Source: Bacteroidota bacterium (lineage in GTDB: Bacteria > Bacteroidota > Bacteroidia > Bacteroidales > Paludibacteraceae). From it: DNA of 64,000 bases. Both the position numbers and the translations under genes were made by a program. Positions 52,471-62,085 of the stretch are shown here, piece after piece (position 1 is the first letter of the stretch; every line of letters starts with the position of its first letter). Under the pieces are notes generated by a model that worked only from the letters and a program-made list of their open reading frames with translations, ran no database searches and was not told the DNA's origin. The stretch spans positions 62,001 through 126,000 of the forward strand of contig JAFNAV010000008.1 of assembly GCA_017860345.1 (NCBI GenBank), given 5' to 3'.

Positions 52471-53346
52471 ATGTTACCCGATATAGAAATTGATAAAAAA
52501 TCCGGATTTTGTTTCGGAGTAGTCAATGCCATAAAAAAGGCTGAAGAAGAACTTGCCAAAGGAGGCGTACTGTACTGCCTGGGCGATATTGTACACAATG
52601 GACAGGAGGTGGAACGACTGTCGCAAATGGGTATGATAACCATTAACCACGAAGAGTTTGCTAAACTTAAAGATGCCCGCGTACTTCTGCGGGCTCACGG
52701 CGAACCACCAAGTACGTACGAAACTGCCCGCCGGAATAATATAACCCTCATCGATGCATCATGTCCGGTGGTGCTTAAGCTACAATCGAGAATTAAAACC
52801 GCTTACGAAGCAGCTCCCGGTATGGATACCCAAATCGTAATTTATGGGCATCATGGACATGCCGAAGTCAACGGGCTTGTGGGGCAAACCGATGGAAAAG
52901 CGATTGTAATTGAAGATGAAACGGAACTTGATAAAATTGATTTCAGTAAAAATGTCAAGCTGTTTTCGCAAACTACCAAGTCGCTCGAAGGGTTTAATCA
53001 TCTTGTAAAAAAAGTTGCAGGCATGTCTGAGGCTGGAACGGAATTTGAATATTCTGATACAATTTGCCGTCAGGTGGCTAACAGAATACCAAATATTACT
53101 AACTTTGCACAGCAAAACGATATAGTGATATTCGTAAGCGGCAAAAAAAGTTCAAACGGTAAGGTCTTATTCGAACATGCCAAATCTATCAATCCTGCAT
53201 CCTACCTTGTTTCCGATGCATCTGAAGTAGATGGTCTTGCTATTGACTTCACTAAAAAAATAGGAATCTGTGGAGCAACCTCTACACCTCGCTGGTTAAT
53301 GGAGGAAGTAAAAGAAAAACTGACTGTACTTGCTGCGGGGCGTTAA
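52471..53346 (+). CDS. ispH: 4-hydroxy-3-methylbut-2-enyl diphosphate reductase
   Basis: A 291-residue iron-sulphur enzyme, the last step of the MEP isoprenoid path. The three cluster Cys are in 'SGFCFGVVNAI' (about residue 13), 'DASCPVV' (about 99) and 'SDTICRQVANR' (about 199). The catalytic Glu-Thr-Ser elements ('ICGATSTPRWL') are present. There is no fused S1 domain, as in many Bacteroidota relatives. It supplies IPP and DMAPP, which any isoprenoid-synthase-like protein such as that at 21543 would need downstream. Confidence 0.95.
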   Translation: MLPDIEIDKKSGFCFGVVNAIKKAEEELAKGGVLYCLGDIVHNGQEVERLSQMGMITINHEEFAKLKDARVLLRAHGEPPSTYETARRNNITLIDASCPVVLKLQSRIKTAYEAAPGMDTQIVIYGHHGHAEVNGLVGQTDGKAIVIEDETELDKIDFSKNVKLFSQTTKSLEGFNHLVKKVAGMSEAGTEFEYSDTICRQVANRIPNITNFAQQNDIVIFVSGKKSSNGKVLFEHAKSINPASYLVSDASEVDGLAIDFTKKIGICGATSTPRWLMEEVKEKLTVLAAGR

Positions 53347-53451
53347 TATCTTGCACAAAAACCGGTGGATTTATTACCACCTGATGTAGCTAATGGTTGT
53401 TTTTTTTTGTTGCTCATATATAGATGATTAGTTTTTTTAATACAATATAAA

Positions 53452-54435
53452 ATGGAATACGGAATTAAATGCATCGGGGTGCTTACTTCAGGTGGCGATG
53501 CCCCGGGTATGAATGCTGCTATACGTTCGGTAACGAGAGCAGCCATCTTTAATGGTATTCGCGTAAAAGCGATTTACCGTGGTTATAAAGGACTTATTAC
53601 TGGCGAGATTGTTGAGTTTCAGACACAAAATGTGAGCAACATAATTCAGCAGGGAGGTACAATTCTTAAAAGTGCCCGTTGTGCTGAGTTTCGTACACCC
53701 GAAGGGCGTAAGCTGGCTTACGATAATATGGTGAAGGAAAATATTGATGCTCTGGTGGTGATTGGTGGCGATGGAACTTTTACGGGAGCCCGTATATTTG
53801 CGCAGGAATACAATGTACCAATTGTAGGCTTGCCCGGTACTATCGATAACGACTTGTACGGAACCGACTCTACCATAGGTTACGATACGGCTTTGAATAC
53901 AATTATCGATGCTGTAGATAAAATTCGCGATACGGCTTCGTCGCACGAACGCTTGTTTTTTATCGAAGTAATGGGACGCGATGCCGGTTTTCTGGCTCTG
54001 AACAGTGCACTGGCTTCCGGGGCAGAGGCTGCTATTATCCCGGAACGGGAAACTAAAGTGGACCAACTGGAAGAACTTATCCGCAATGGGTTCCGAAAAT
54101 CCAAAAACAGCAGTATCGTTATTGTAGCCGAAAGCGAGATTACAGGCGGTGCCAACGGACTGGCCGAGCGCATGCATAAAGAACATCCTGAATATGATGT
54201 GCGTGTTACCATACTTGGCCATATTCAGCGGGGCGGTTCGCCTACTGCTTACGATCGTATTATTGCAAGTCGTATGGGTGTTGCAGCTATCGACGCCCTG
54301 CTTGATGAACAGCGAAGCATTATGATAGGTATCGTGAACAATGAGATAGTAAATGTGCCATTTACCAAAGCGATTAAAGATGATAAACCTGTGGATGAAA
54401 GCCTGGTAGGTGTTTTACAGATTTTGTCTATTTAA
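53452..54435 (+). CDS. pfkA: ATP-dependent 6-phosphofructokinase
   Basis: A 327-residue glycolytic kinase. '[17 protein letters not shown]' is the ATP site, '[12 protein letters not shown]' and '[13 protein letters not shown]' contain the catalytic Asp, and '[15 protein letters not shown]' closes the substrate site. The Gly after GGDG is the usual sign of ATP rather than PPi use. It is the last gene of the run begun by porQ. A repeat element (54444-54741) separates it from a hairpin terminator. Confidence 0.95.
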   Translation: MEYGIKCIGVLTSGGDAPGMNAAIRSVTRAAIFNGIRVKAIYRGYKGLITGEIVEFQTQNVSNIIQQGGTILKSARCAEFRTPEGRKLAYDNMVKENIDALVVIGGDGTFTGARIFAQEYNVPIVGLPGTIDNDLYGTDSTIGYDTALNTIIDAVDKIRDTASSHERLFFIEVMGRDAGFLALNSALASGAEAAIIPERETKVDQLEELIRNGFRKSKNSSIVIVAESEITGGANGLAERMHKEHPEYDVRVTILGHIQRGGSPTAYDRIIASRMGVAAIDALLDEQRSIMIGIVNNEIVNVPFTKAIKDDKPVDESLVGVLQILSI

Positions 54436-54443
54436 TCTAAGTA

Positions 54444-54741
54444 CATGACAAAAAAAGAATAGAAACGCGGATATAGCGGATTTAGCTGACATACACTGAT
54501 TTATTGTAGCAACAAAACGGATTTTAATTCTGATTTATTTACTACGTAAATGGCGGATTAGCATTCGCAGCTGAAAATCAGCTGACTTCACTTGTGAAGT
54601 CAAAATCTGTAATGTAATCCGTATTATGAAAACTTTTGAGTTTACAGCGAAAATCTGTTTAATCCGCTAAATCCGCGTTTCTATTCACATGAAGCACTAT
54701 TCATATCCATTAATTATAGGCAAAATAGAATTTTTGTCATG
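54444..54741. mobile_element. Non-autonomous repeat element (MITE-like), copy 2
   Basis: The tips are CATGACAAAAA and TTTTTGTCATG, with the same inner inverted repeat of about 25 bases as copy 1 (34012-34527). It also shares the inner segments TTTACTACGTAAA and GACTTCACTTGTGAAGTC, both palindromic. It is 298 bases long and holds no gene. It lies between the pfkA stop and what looks like the pfkA terminator. Confidence 0.75.
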
Positions 54742-54782
54742 ACTAAACTATTTAATATCAAAATTTTTATAAAGCTGATTTT

Positions 54783-54816
54783 ATCCCCGATATTAATTTA
54801 ATACCGGGGATTTTTT
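54783..54816 (+). terminator. Terminator, probably of pfkA
   Basis: ATCCCCGATATTAA pairs with TTAATACCGGGGAT with one mismatch, then a run of six T. It lies about 350 bases after the pfkA stop, beyond the repeat element. Confidence 0.75.
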
Positions 54817-54870
54817 CACCTGAATAAAACAGATGACGTGGAGTGTGTTGAAATAAATAAAAATTAATCA

Positions 54871-55359
54871 ATGTTGTGTATGACAAAGAAATCCATACTT
54901 TTTGTTTGTCTTGGAAATATTTGCCGGTCGCCAATGGCCGAAGCGGTTTTTAATAAAATTATTGAGCGCGAAGGCCTATCGGAGTTTTTTGTTACAGATT
55001 CGGCCGGACTAATTGCTTATCATCAGGGTGAGCAGGCTGATAGCCGGATGCGCTATCATGCGGGTAGGAGAGGTTACGAACTTACGCACAGGTCACGTCC
55101 TTTTGCGCGAACCGACTTTGATCGTTTTGATTTGATTATCGGTATGGACGAGCAGAATATTGACGGCCTGCGCGATAAAGCAGATACGCTGGAAGAAATG
55201 CAGAAAATTCACCGAATGAAAGATTTTAGTCGCAACTTTGCGCCCACGCATATTCCCGATCCCTACTATGGAGGCGATCAGGGTTTCGAAAATGTTATTG
55301 ATTTACTGGAAGATGCCTGCGAAGGTCTGCTTGAAGAAATAGAAAGAGGGGCGGTGTGA
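54871..55359 (+). CDS. Low-molecular-weight protein-tyrosine phosphatase
   Basis: A 162-residue cysteine phosphatase. The P-loop 'VCLGNICRSPMAEAVF' has the Cx5R signature (Cys near 12), and the general-acid Asp is in 'HIPDPYYGG' (about 130). A second start at 54880 (MTKKSILF) gives a slightly shorter and equally good N-terminus. Such enzymes often control exopolysaccharide tyrosine kinases, but none is near. It converges on aroE, with a gap of 14 bases. Confidence 0.92.
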   Translation: MLCMTKKSILFVCLGNICRSPMAEAVFNKIIEREGLSEFFVTDSAGLIAYHQGEQADSRMRYHAGRRGYELTHRSRPFARTDFDRFDLIIGMDEQNIDGLRDKADTLEEMQKIHRMKDFSRNFAPTHIPDPYYGGDQGFENVIDLLEDACEGLLEEIERGAV

Positions 55360-55373
55360 AACCGTAAGTTATA

Positions 55374-56111
55374 TCATGCATTCCATATTTCCCAGGCAGC
55401 TTCGGCCTGACCAATCAGCATCCCTTCACCATTAAGTCCTGATGCACCTTTTTCTCTTCCTTTTTTCAAAAACAATGTTTCAGTTGGGTTGTACACCACG
55501 TCGAATAGCAGGTGTTTGTCAGTCAGATGTTCGTAAGGGATAGCCGGGCATTCATCGGCGTGCGGAAAGGTACCCACCGGCGATGCGTTTACCACAACAG
55601 TGTATTTGTCCATTATTTCGGCATTGAGGTCGGCATATGTAAGTTGTTCTGCATGCGCGCTTCTCGATACATAAGTGGTATGTATCCCGAGTTTTTGCAA
55701 TACATATCTGATGGCTTTGGATGCCCCACCCGTGCCAAGTATCAGAGCTTTTGTATGATGAGGTTTAAGCCACGGTTTCAGCGATTTCTCAAAGCCTATA
55801 GCATCCGAGTTATATCCTTTTAAGCGGGTTTTACCATTGTTTGAAGTGAATTTTATAACATTGACGGCGCCAATTTCGGCAGCAGTAACATCAAGTTCAT
55901 CCAGAAAAGGAATAACTTGTTCCTTGTAAGGGATGGTTACGTTCAGGCCTGAAAAATCAATCTCAGCAATCAATGTTTTAAAATGCGATATTTCAGGCAA
56001 TTCGTACAGATTGTATTGAGCGTCAATAAGTTCGTCGGCAAATTTGGCAGTGAAGTATTTTTTAGAAAATGAATGGCCTAAAGGAAGGCCTATCAGTCCG
56101 AATTGTTTCAT
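55374..56111 (-). CDS. aroE: Shikimate dehydrogenase
   Basis: A 245-residue NADPH-dependent enzyme of the shikimate path. 'LPLGHSFSKKYF' binds shikimate, the catalytic Lys is in 'VTIPYKEQVIPFL', and 'LGTGGASKAIRYVLQ' is the cofactor loop. It is somewhat shorter than the 272 residues of E. coli AroE. Its start overlaps the DedA-family stop by four bases (ATGA type). Confidence 0.92.
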   Translation of the reverse strand: MKQFGLIGLPLGHSFSKKYFTAKFADELIDAQYNLYELPEISHFKTLIAEIDFSGLNVTIPYKEQVIPFLDELDVTAAEIGAVNVIKFTSNNGKTRLKGYNSDAIGFEKSLKPWLKPHHTKALILGTGGASKAIRYVLQKLGIHTTYVSRSAHAEQLTYADLNAEIMDKYTVVVNASPVGTFPHADECPAIPYEHLTDKHLLFDVVYNPTETLFLKKGREKGASGLNGEGMLIGQAEAAWEIWNA

Positions 56112-56827
56112 TTTTTTCTTCTCCTGATAAAATATCTGACGATGTAAAAGCCTATAGCCAAAGCCAGCAAAACCAATATGATGATGCTTAGTTCATGGCT
56201 GTATTCGTTGATAAGGTCGGCCTGCCCGTGAGCCAGATAACCCAGTAAGGCAAGTGTTGTATTCCATATCAATGCTCCCAGTGTGGTGAAAATGGTAAAG
56301 CTTAACAGGTTCATCCGGGCCAGTCCTGCCGGGAGTGATATTAACTGTCGGATACCTGGAATCAATCTCCCTACAAAAGTGGAAGTTTTGCCATGGTCGT
56401 TGAAGTATTGTTCAGCTTTTTTTATCTTTTCGCTGCTTAATAGCAGGATTTTGCCCACTTTGCTATCGGCCAGCCTGTACATGATTGGGCGTCCGAGCCA
56501 CATAGCCAGAAAATAATTGATATACGCCCCTATAAGCGCTCCAAGTGTGCCAAATAAAACTACTAAAAAGATATTGAGATGGCTGTTGGGTTTACTTGCA
56601 ATATAAGCTGCCGGAGGAATAACTACTTCGGATGGAAAAGGGATAAATGAACTTTCAATGGTCATTAACGCAGTTATGCTTGCGTAGTTCATGTTACCCT
56701 CATACCAGTTCTCTACTTTTTGAATAATTGTGAGAGAAGAATCCTTTTTTTGTTCCGTATTATTTTCGGCATTAATAAACGTAACGGTAAAAATAAGAAC
56801 GAAAGAAATGAAGATTTTTTTTATCAT
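56108..56827 (-). CDS. DedA-family membrane protein
   Basis: A 239-residue protein of the DedA/VTT family with an N-terminal hydrophobic segment ending near 'INAENN', then the DedA core: 'IPFPSEVVIPPAAY' (conserved Glu) and 'FVGRLIPGIRQLISLPAG' with the conserved Arg residues. Some DedA proteins act as undecaprenyl-phosphate or phospholipid flippases. The stop overlaps the aroE start by four bases. It is unusual for the family to start with a cleavable-looking signal segment, which may be the first helix instead. Confidence 0.85.
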   Translation of the reverse strand: MIKKIFISFVLIFTVTFINAENNTEQKKDSSLTIIQKVENWYEGNMNYASITALMTIESSFIPFPSEVVIPPAAYIASKPNSHLNIFLVVLFGTLGALIGAYINYFLAMWLGRPIMYRLADSKVGKILLLSSEKIKKAEQYFNDHGKTSTFVGRLIPGIRQLISLPAGLARMNLLSFTIFTTLGALIWNTTLALLGYLAHGQADLINEYSHELSIIILVLLALAIGFYIVRYFIRRRKK

Positions 56828-56851
56828 AAATGATTGAAAATAATTTTGTAA

Positions 56852-58231
56852 TTAAAGCATGAATGAGTCTATTTCAACCGCCTCAGGGCAAATCTCAAAA
56901 AACAACTTGAGTGCATCAAGATTGCTGTACGAAGCTTTTTTGAGAAAAATCTTACTCATTTCATAATTATTATTTTTGAAATAAGCCACGGCGATAAAAA
57001 TTTCGATGTACTCCAGAGTGTTGTCTAATTCAAAGGCGGTAAGATAATATTGCAGCGCGGTTTTATACTCACCATTATCCATGCAGATATTAGCGATAGC
57101 CATCAGCGCATCCGGTTGATTGGGGTCTAAGCCAATTGACTTCAGGTAGGCCAGCAGTGCATTTTGGGTGTCGTCCATACCAATAAAAGCTTCGGCCAGA
57201 TAAATCCACGCGTCGGGAGCATCTTCCTGTACGCTGATAGCCTGACGGATATACGTAAGGCTCTCGGTGAATCGTTCAAGCTCAAGCAGGCAAATTCCTA
57301 TACCCGTAAGTACGTCATAATTATCAGTGAGTTTTTCCTGTGCTTTGTTGTAGTACTCCAGCGCCATGTCAAACTTCTCGAGTTTTTCGTAACATTCCCC
57401 TATAAACAAATGGGCCTGCTCTGGTTCAAGAGTTATTTTTTCGTATTCAATATAGGCAGCTATGGCTTTTTCAAACTCGCTCAACTGAAAGTGTGAGTGA
57501 CCTTTTTGTAGCCACGACAAAGAATCACTTTCATTAATGGCCACAGCATAGTCATAGGCGTTTACGGCGTTGTTGAAGTCCTGAAGTCCAAAATAAATCT
57601 GCCCAAGGTTGAACCATGCTTCCGACATGTACGAGTCGGCATTCAAAATGCGGTTATACGTTTCAATGGCTTTGTTGGTAAGCGTAAGTTGCTCGTAACA
57701 AAAAGCCAGTTCAAAAAGCACATCGGTGTTTTTAGGGTTGAATATTTCGGCTTTTTTCAGTAGTCTGAGGGCTGTTTCAAAATCGAGCTGGGCAATATAA
57801 ATAAAACTCAGATCCAGACAAATATTGTCGATATCTTCGGTTTCGCGTTCAAAAATTTCGTAGGTAAACATTCCGGCTTCCTTAATACGCCCCAGTCTGA
57901 GTAACGTTTCTATGCGCAGTAGTGTTACTTCGTAATCGCCGGAATCGGCAATGCTTTCAAGTATTCTGAACGCTTTTTGTACATCTCCGGCCACGAGGTA
58001 TAATTTTGCCCGTTTGGTTTTCAGAGACACACTGGCCGGATGAAGCTGTAGGCCAAATTCAATGGCATTCGAACTGTCTTTGGTACGTCCTTTGCGCAGG
58101 TAATAATCTACGATTGACTCAAGTTCTTCAACATCAAAATAGCCTGAACCATTTCCATTAAGAAACTGTTCATAACGTTTGACTATGTCGTCGAACTCAT
58201 CATCAACTGATTGAGATAGCTTGCGGCTCAT
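56852..58231 (-). CDS. Tetratricopeptide repeat protein, about 10 repeats
   Basis: A 459-residue cytoplasmic protein made almost wholly of TPR helices ('AWFNLGQIYFGLQDFNNAVNAYDYA' is one repeat, split across residues 205-229). No signal peptide or membrane segment is visible. TPR proteins are scaffolds; no partner is obvious. A -7 box (TACTTTTG, minus strand, 58248-58255) lies 16 bases upstream of the start. It is 24 bases from the DedA gene, so the two may be one unit. Confidence 0.88.
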   Translation of the reverse strand: MSRKLSQSVDDEFDDIVKRYEQFLNGNGSGYFDVEELESIVDYYLRKGRTKDSSNAIEFGLQLHPASVSLKTKRAKLYLVAGDVQKAFRILESIADSGDYEVTLLRIETLLRLGRIKEAGMFTYEIFERETEDIDNICLDLSFIYIAQLDFETALRLLKKAEIFNPKNTDVLFELAFCYEQLTLTNKAIETYNRILNADSYMSEAWFNLGQIYFGLQDFNNAVNAYDYAVAINESDSLSWLQKGHSHFQLSEFEKAIAAYIEYEKITLEPEQAHLFIGECYEKLEKFDMALEYYNKAQEKLTDNYDVLTGIGICLLELERFTESLTYIRQAISVQEDAPDAWIYLAEAFIGMDDTQNALLAYLKSIGLDPNQPDALMAIANICMDNGEYKTALQYYLTAFELDNTLEYIEIFIAVAYFKNNNYEMSKIFLKKASYSNLDALKLFFEICPEAVEIDSFML

Positions 58232-58247
58232 ATCATTCTCTTTTGTG

Positions 58248-58255
58248 CAAAAGTA
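58248..58255 (-). promoter_or_regulatory. -7 promoter box of the TPR gene
   Basis: On the minus strand TACTTTTG matches TAnnTTTG, close to the start codon, suggesting a leader of about 10 bases. Confidence 0.5.
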
Positions 58256-58394
58256 ATGTTTTTTAAAGGATTAGAGGTGGGTGAAATAAAAAAGTTTTCA
58301 ACAATACAGGTTCGTGTCTTTTTAAATGCTGTTTGCAGGCAAAAAATCCATTTAGGAATGGTTTTTGACATACAAAAATGACATATAAAATCAT

Positions 58395-58402
58395 TATCTT
58401 TG
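58395..58402 (+). promoter_or_regulatory. -7 promoter box of the NUDIX gene
   Basis: TATCTTTG matches TAnnTTTG exactly, 38 bases before the start codon. Confidence 0.5.
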
Positions 58403-58440
58403 TGTTTTCAGGGTTTATCAAACGATAAAATATACAAATT

Positions 58441-58956
58441 ATGCAGTTTTCAACGTTATTTCATTATTGTCCGTGTTGTGGGTCAGATGCTTTTGTTGTT
58501 AATAATGAAAAATCAATGAAATGCAATCATTGTGGTTTTGTTTTTTACATCAATGCGTCGGCGGCTGTAGCTGCATTTATTTGTAACGATAAAGGCGAAT
58601 TGCTGGTATGCAGGCGGGCCAAAGAGCCGGCAAAGGGTACTTTGGATTTGCCCGGTGGCTTTGTTGATAACCACGAGTCGGCCGAGGAGGCTCTCAGGCG
58701 TGAGTTACGTGAGGAGTTAGGCGCTGAGGTTGTTGATGCTAAATACCTGTTCTCTTTGCCTAATACATATATTTACAGCGGGTTATCAATACCCACGTTG
58801 GATATTTTTTTTGAGTGCAGTGTAAAAAACTATCAAAACCTGCAGGCTGCTGATGATGTGGAAAGCATTGCGTTTATGGCTTTGAGCGAGGTTAATTCTG
58901 ACGATTTTGGGCTTACTTCCGTGCGCGAAGGGGTTAAACGTTATACCGGAAGGTAA
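58441..58956 (+). CDS. NUDIX hydrolase with N-terminal zinc ribbon
   Basis: A 171-residue protein. 'HYCPCCGSDAFV' and 'KCNHCGFVF' form a zinc ribbon (residues 8-37), as in NADH pyrophosphatase-like NUDIX proteins. The NUDIX box is 'GGFVDNHESAEEALRRE' followed by 'LREELGAEV', with the metal-binding Glu residues in place. Substrate cannot be told; NudC-type NADH or ADP-ribose hydrolysis is possible. It is followed by the large TPR gene after 42 bases, but they differ in function. Confidence 0.9.
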   Translation: MQFSTLFHYCPCCGSDAFVVNNEKSMKCNHCGFVFYINASAAVAAFICNDKGELLVCRRAKEPAKGTLDLPGGFVDNHESAEEALRRELREELGAEVVDAKYLFSLPNTYIYSGLSIPTLDIFFECSVKNYQNLQAADDVESIAFMALSEVNSDDFGLTSVREGVKRYTGR

Positions 58957-58998
58957 TTTATAGCAGAATAATAAAAATTCATTTTCAAATATATTTTT

Positions 58999-61900
58999 AT
59001 GATGAGAAAAAAAATCATACTTGGTTTAACTATCTGTATCCTCGCGCTACAAGCTGTAGCTCAGGAAACGCTTGTTTATACCCATCAGGATGTACTTTTC
59101 AGTCAGGGACGCGAACTTTACAACCAGCGAAAATTTGCTGCTTCGTACCGCAATTTTGAGGAATTTCTCAAAAAAGCAGATAAGAATAAGGCCGGACAAA
59201 TACAGGAAGCCGAGTATTATATGGCTGCCAATGCCTATGAGCTGAGGCAGGACGATGCTGAGAAACTGCTGACCAGCTACCTTGCCAAACATCCGTACAC
59301 TCCTTTTTACGACAAAGCTACCATGATGCTTGGCCTTCTGAAATACGAAGATAAAAAGTATGAGGATGCTTTGAAGTATTTTGACCAGGTAACCGAGTCG
59401 CATCTGGGGCAGCGCGACCGTATTGACTACCTTTTTTGCAAGGGCTATGCCAGTCTCGAAACCAAAAAATGCCAGCAGGCGCTTACCATTTTCAAAGCGC
59501 TTAAGGAGATGAATACCCGTTATCAGCTTTCGGCAACGTATTATTATGCTTACTCTGAATATACTTTGGGCAACTATCAGGCAGCGCTCCCCGAGTTTTT
59601 GAAGATTGAAAATAATGATGAGTATAAGAACATTGTGCCGTATTATATTATCCAGATTTATTATTACCAAAAAGACTTTGATAAACTGAATGAACGGGCT
59701 GATGCTTTGCTGAAAAACAACCCAACCAACCCCAATAATGGCGAAATATACCGAATTATGGGCGAAATTTCGTACAGCAAAAAAGATTACGCCAAAACAA
59801 TTGCTTACCTGAAAGAGTACGAAAAATTATCGCCTCAGGTGCTTCGCAACGATATGTATCTGCTGGGCTTGTCGTATTATCAGACTAAGGATTATCAAAA
59901 CGCAGTTACCTACTTGTCGAAAACCACTACCGAATCTGACGAGATGACCGAAAATGCCTATCTGCATATCGGGAATGCTTATATCCGGCTGAATGATAAA
60001 ACCAATGCCCGGTTGGCTTACGAAGCTGCTTTGCGTAGCAATTTTAATAAAACAGTGCGTGAAGAGGCGCTCTACAATTACGCACTTACAACGTACGAAA
60101 CGACCACTGCATTTGGAGAGTCAATCACGGCTTTTGAACAATTTCTAACCGAATTTCCGGGTTCGAAATATGTAAATGATGCCTATAACTATCTGGCATC
60201 GGTGTATATGACTACCAAAAATTATGAGGCAGCATATCAGTCAATTTTGAAAATTACAAATCCGAACGCCCGTTTGCTCGAAACCAAACAATACCTGCTT
60301 TACCAGATAGGAACAGAGGCATTTACTCAGAATAATCTTCCCAAAGCCATTGAATACTTCTCTCTTTCGTTGCAAAGTTCTTCGATTGGACGATATTCTG
60401 CCGAAAGCTATTTCTGGCGTTCAGAGAGTTACTATCGCAGCAGTCAGCCCGAAAAAAGCATCAGTGATTTGAAGTCGTTTTTTTTGAACTCTTATGCTAA
60501 ATCGAGTGTCAACTTTAAAACGGCCAATTATTCAATGGCTTACGCATACTTCTCGCAAAAAAATTATAACGAAGCGCTAAACTGGTTTCTAAAGTATGTC
60601 GAAATGGAAAGCAATAAAAATGCTTTGACATATGCCGACGCTCTGAACCGTATAGGTGATTGCTACTTCAACGCGCGCAACTTTGATAAAGCTGAACTGT
60701 ATTACGACAGGGCTGCGTCTTTGAGTCCTAACTCGGGCGATTATGCGGCATTTCAGAGTGCTTATGTGGCGGGACTGCAAAAAAACTATACGGCTAAAAT
60801 AGCCCGACTCGAAAAACTTATTAATACATATCCCAAGTCGGAATATATTGACGATGCTTTGTATGAAATGGGGCGTGCTTATGTTTTGCTCGATAACGAT
60901 GCCCGGGCTATTTCAACCTATCAGCGCCTGCTTAGCCTGCAACCCAATAGTACATTGGCCCGCAAGGCTGCGTTGGAAATTGGTATGATTTATTTCAACC
61001 AGAATAATTATGATCAGGCTATAGTTGCATACAAGAAGGTGATTTCATCCTATCCCGGCAGCGAAGAGTCTTATACGGCTCTCGAAAGCTTAGAGTCGGT
61101 GTATATTGAAAAGAACGATGTGCCTGCGTATCTGGCCTATGCCAAAACGCTTAATATGAAGATAAACGGCAATACGGCTACCCGCGAAGATTCCATCTCG
61201 TACATAGCGGCCGAAAAGCAGTATATGAATGCTAACTATACGCAGGCTGTTTCGGGTTTGCGCTCGTATCTGAACAGTTATTGCTCAGGAGGGCGATTCT
61301 GTACCATTGCACAATATTATCTGGCTGATAGCTATTATCGTAGCAATGATAAAGACAATGCGCTGGCTGCGTACCAGGCTTTGTTACTAATACCGGGTAA
61401 TCAATACATTCAGGAAGCTACAACGCGCTGTGCCGAAATTACTTATGATAAAAAAGATTATAGTTCGTCGTTGCAATATTTCAAACAGTTGCAGTATCTG
61501 GCTCAGAACAATGATGAGAAAAATGTATCGCGCCTGGGTATTCTGCGATGCAGTTATTTCCTGAACGATCATCAGACTACCATCAATATTGCCAACGAAA
61601 TACTGAACGACTCAAAAACTACAGCCGAACTTAAAGCGGAGGCCCGTTACAACAGAGCAAAAGCATATATTGCCATGAATCAGCAGGTTAATGCTGTACA
61701 GGATTTGAAAGTATTGGCGGCCGATACGCGTACTTCAAACGGCGCAGAAGCGAAATACTTGTTGGCCGATATTTATTTTCAACAGGGTAAACTTGCTGAC
61801 ACCGAAAACGAGGTGCTCGATTTTGCCAAAAAGAATACTCCGTTCCAGTTTTGGTTGGCTCGTAGTTTTGTTTTGTTGTCCGATGTATATATCAAGCAAA

Positions 61901-62034
61901 ATAATGATTTTCAGGCAAAACAATATTTGCTGAGTTTACAAAAAAACTATACTGTTGCCGATGAAATACAGACTCTTATAACCGATAGACTTAATGCTAT
62001 TGTAGCGCGCGAAGGTCAGAAAGTAATTAACTGA
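58999..62034 (+). CDS. Exported TPR-repeat protein, about 1000 residues
   Basis: A 1011-residue protein with an N-terminal signal peptide ending near 'AVAQE' and many TPR-type helices along its length (for example 'AYNYLASVYMTTKNYEAAYQ' and 'ALYEMGRAYVLLDNDARAI'). The length and a signal peptide suggest a periplasmic or outer-membrane-attached scaffold. It directly precedes an outer-membrane barrel gene by 51 bases, and the two probably form one message. The start Met at 58999 is followed at once by a second Met. Function is not known. Confidence 0.86.
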   Translation: MMRKKIILGLTICILALQAVAQETLVYTHQDVLFSQGRELYNQRKFAASYRNFEEFLKKADKNKAGQIQEAEYYMAANAYELRQDDAEKLLTSYLAKHPYTPFYDKATMMLGLLKYEDKKYEDALKYFDQVTESHLGQRDRIDYLFCKGYASLETKKCQQALTIFKALKEMNTRYQLSATYYYAYSEYTLGNYQAALPEFLKIENNDEYKNIVPYYIIQIYYYQKDFDKLNERADALLKNNPTNPNNGEIYRIMGEISYSKKDYAKTIAYLKEYEKLSPQVLRNDMYLLGLSYYQTKDYQNAVTYLSKTTTESDEMTENAYLHIGNAYIRLNDKTNARLAYEAALRSNFNKTVREEALYNYALTTYETTTAFGESITAFEQFLTEFPGSKYVNDAYNYLASVYMTTKNYEAAYQSILKITNPNARLLETKQYLLYQIGTEAFTQNNLPKAIEYFSLSLQSSSIGRYSAESYFWRSESYYRSSQPEKSISDLKSFFLNSYAKSSVNFKTANYSMAYAYFSQKNYNEALNWFLKYVEMESNKNALTYADALNRIGDCYFNARNFDKAELYYDRAASLSPNSGDYAAFQSAYVAGLQKNYTAKIARLEKLINTYPKSEYIDDALYEMGRAYVLLDNDARAISTYQRLLSLQPNSTLARKAALEIGMIYFNQNNYDQAIVAYKKVISSYPGSEESYTALESLESVYIEKNDVPAYLAYAKTLNMKINGNTATREDSISYIAAEKQYMNANYTQAVSGLRSYLNSYCSGGRFCTIAQYYLADSYYRSNDKDNALAAYQALLLIPGNQYIQEATTRCAEITYDKKDYSSSLQYFKQLQYLAQNNDEKNVSRLGILRCSYFLNDHQTTINIANEILNDSKTTAELKAEARYNRAKAYIAMNQQVNAVQDLKVLAADTRTSNGAEAKYLLADIYFQQGKLADTENEVLDFAKKNTPFQFWLARSFVLLSDVYIKQNNDFQAKQYLLSLQKNYTVADEIQTLITDRLNAIVAREGQKVIN

Positions 62035-62085
62035 CAATAAGTTTAATGATAGTATAAGCCGAAATTATTTTATAGATTAAGAAAA

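Noticed and set aside
53488-54222. A 244-residue open frame antisense to pfkA
   Set aside because: It is a shadow of a complete phosphofructokinase gene with intact motifs.
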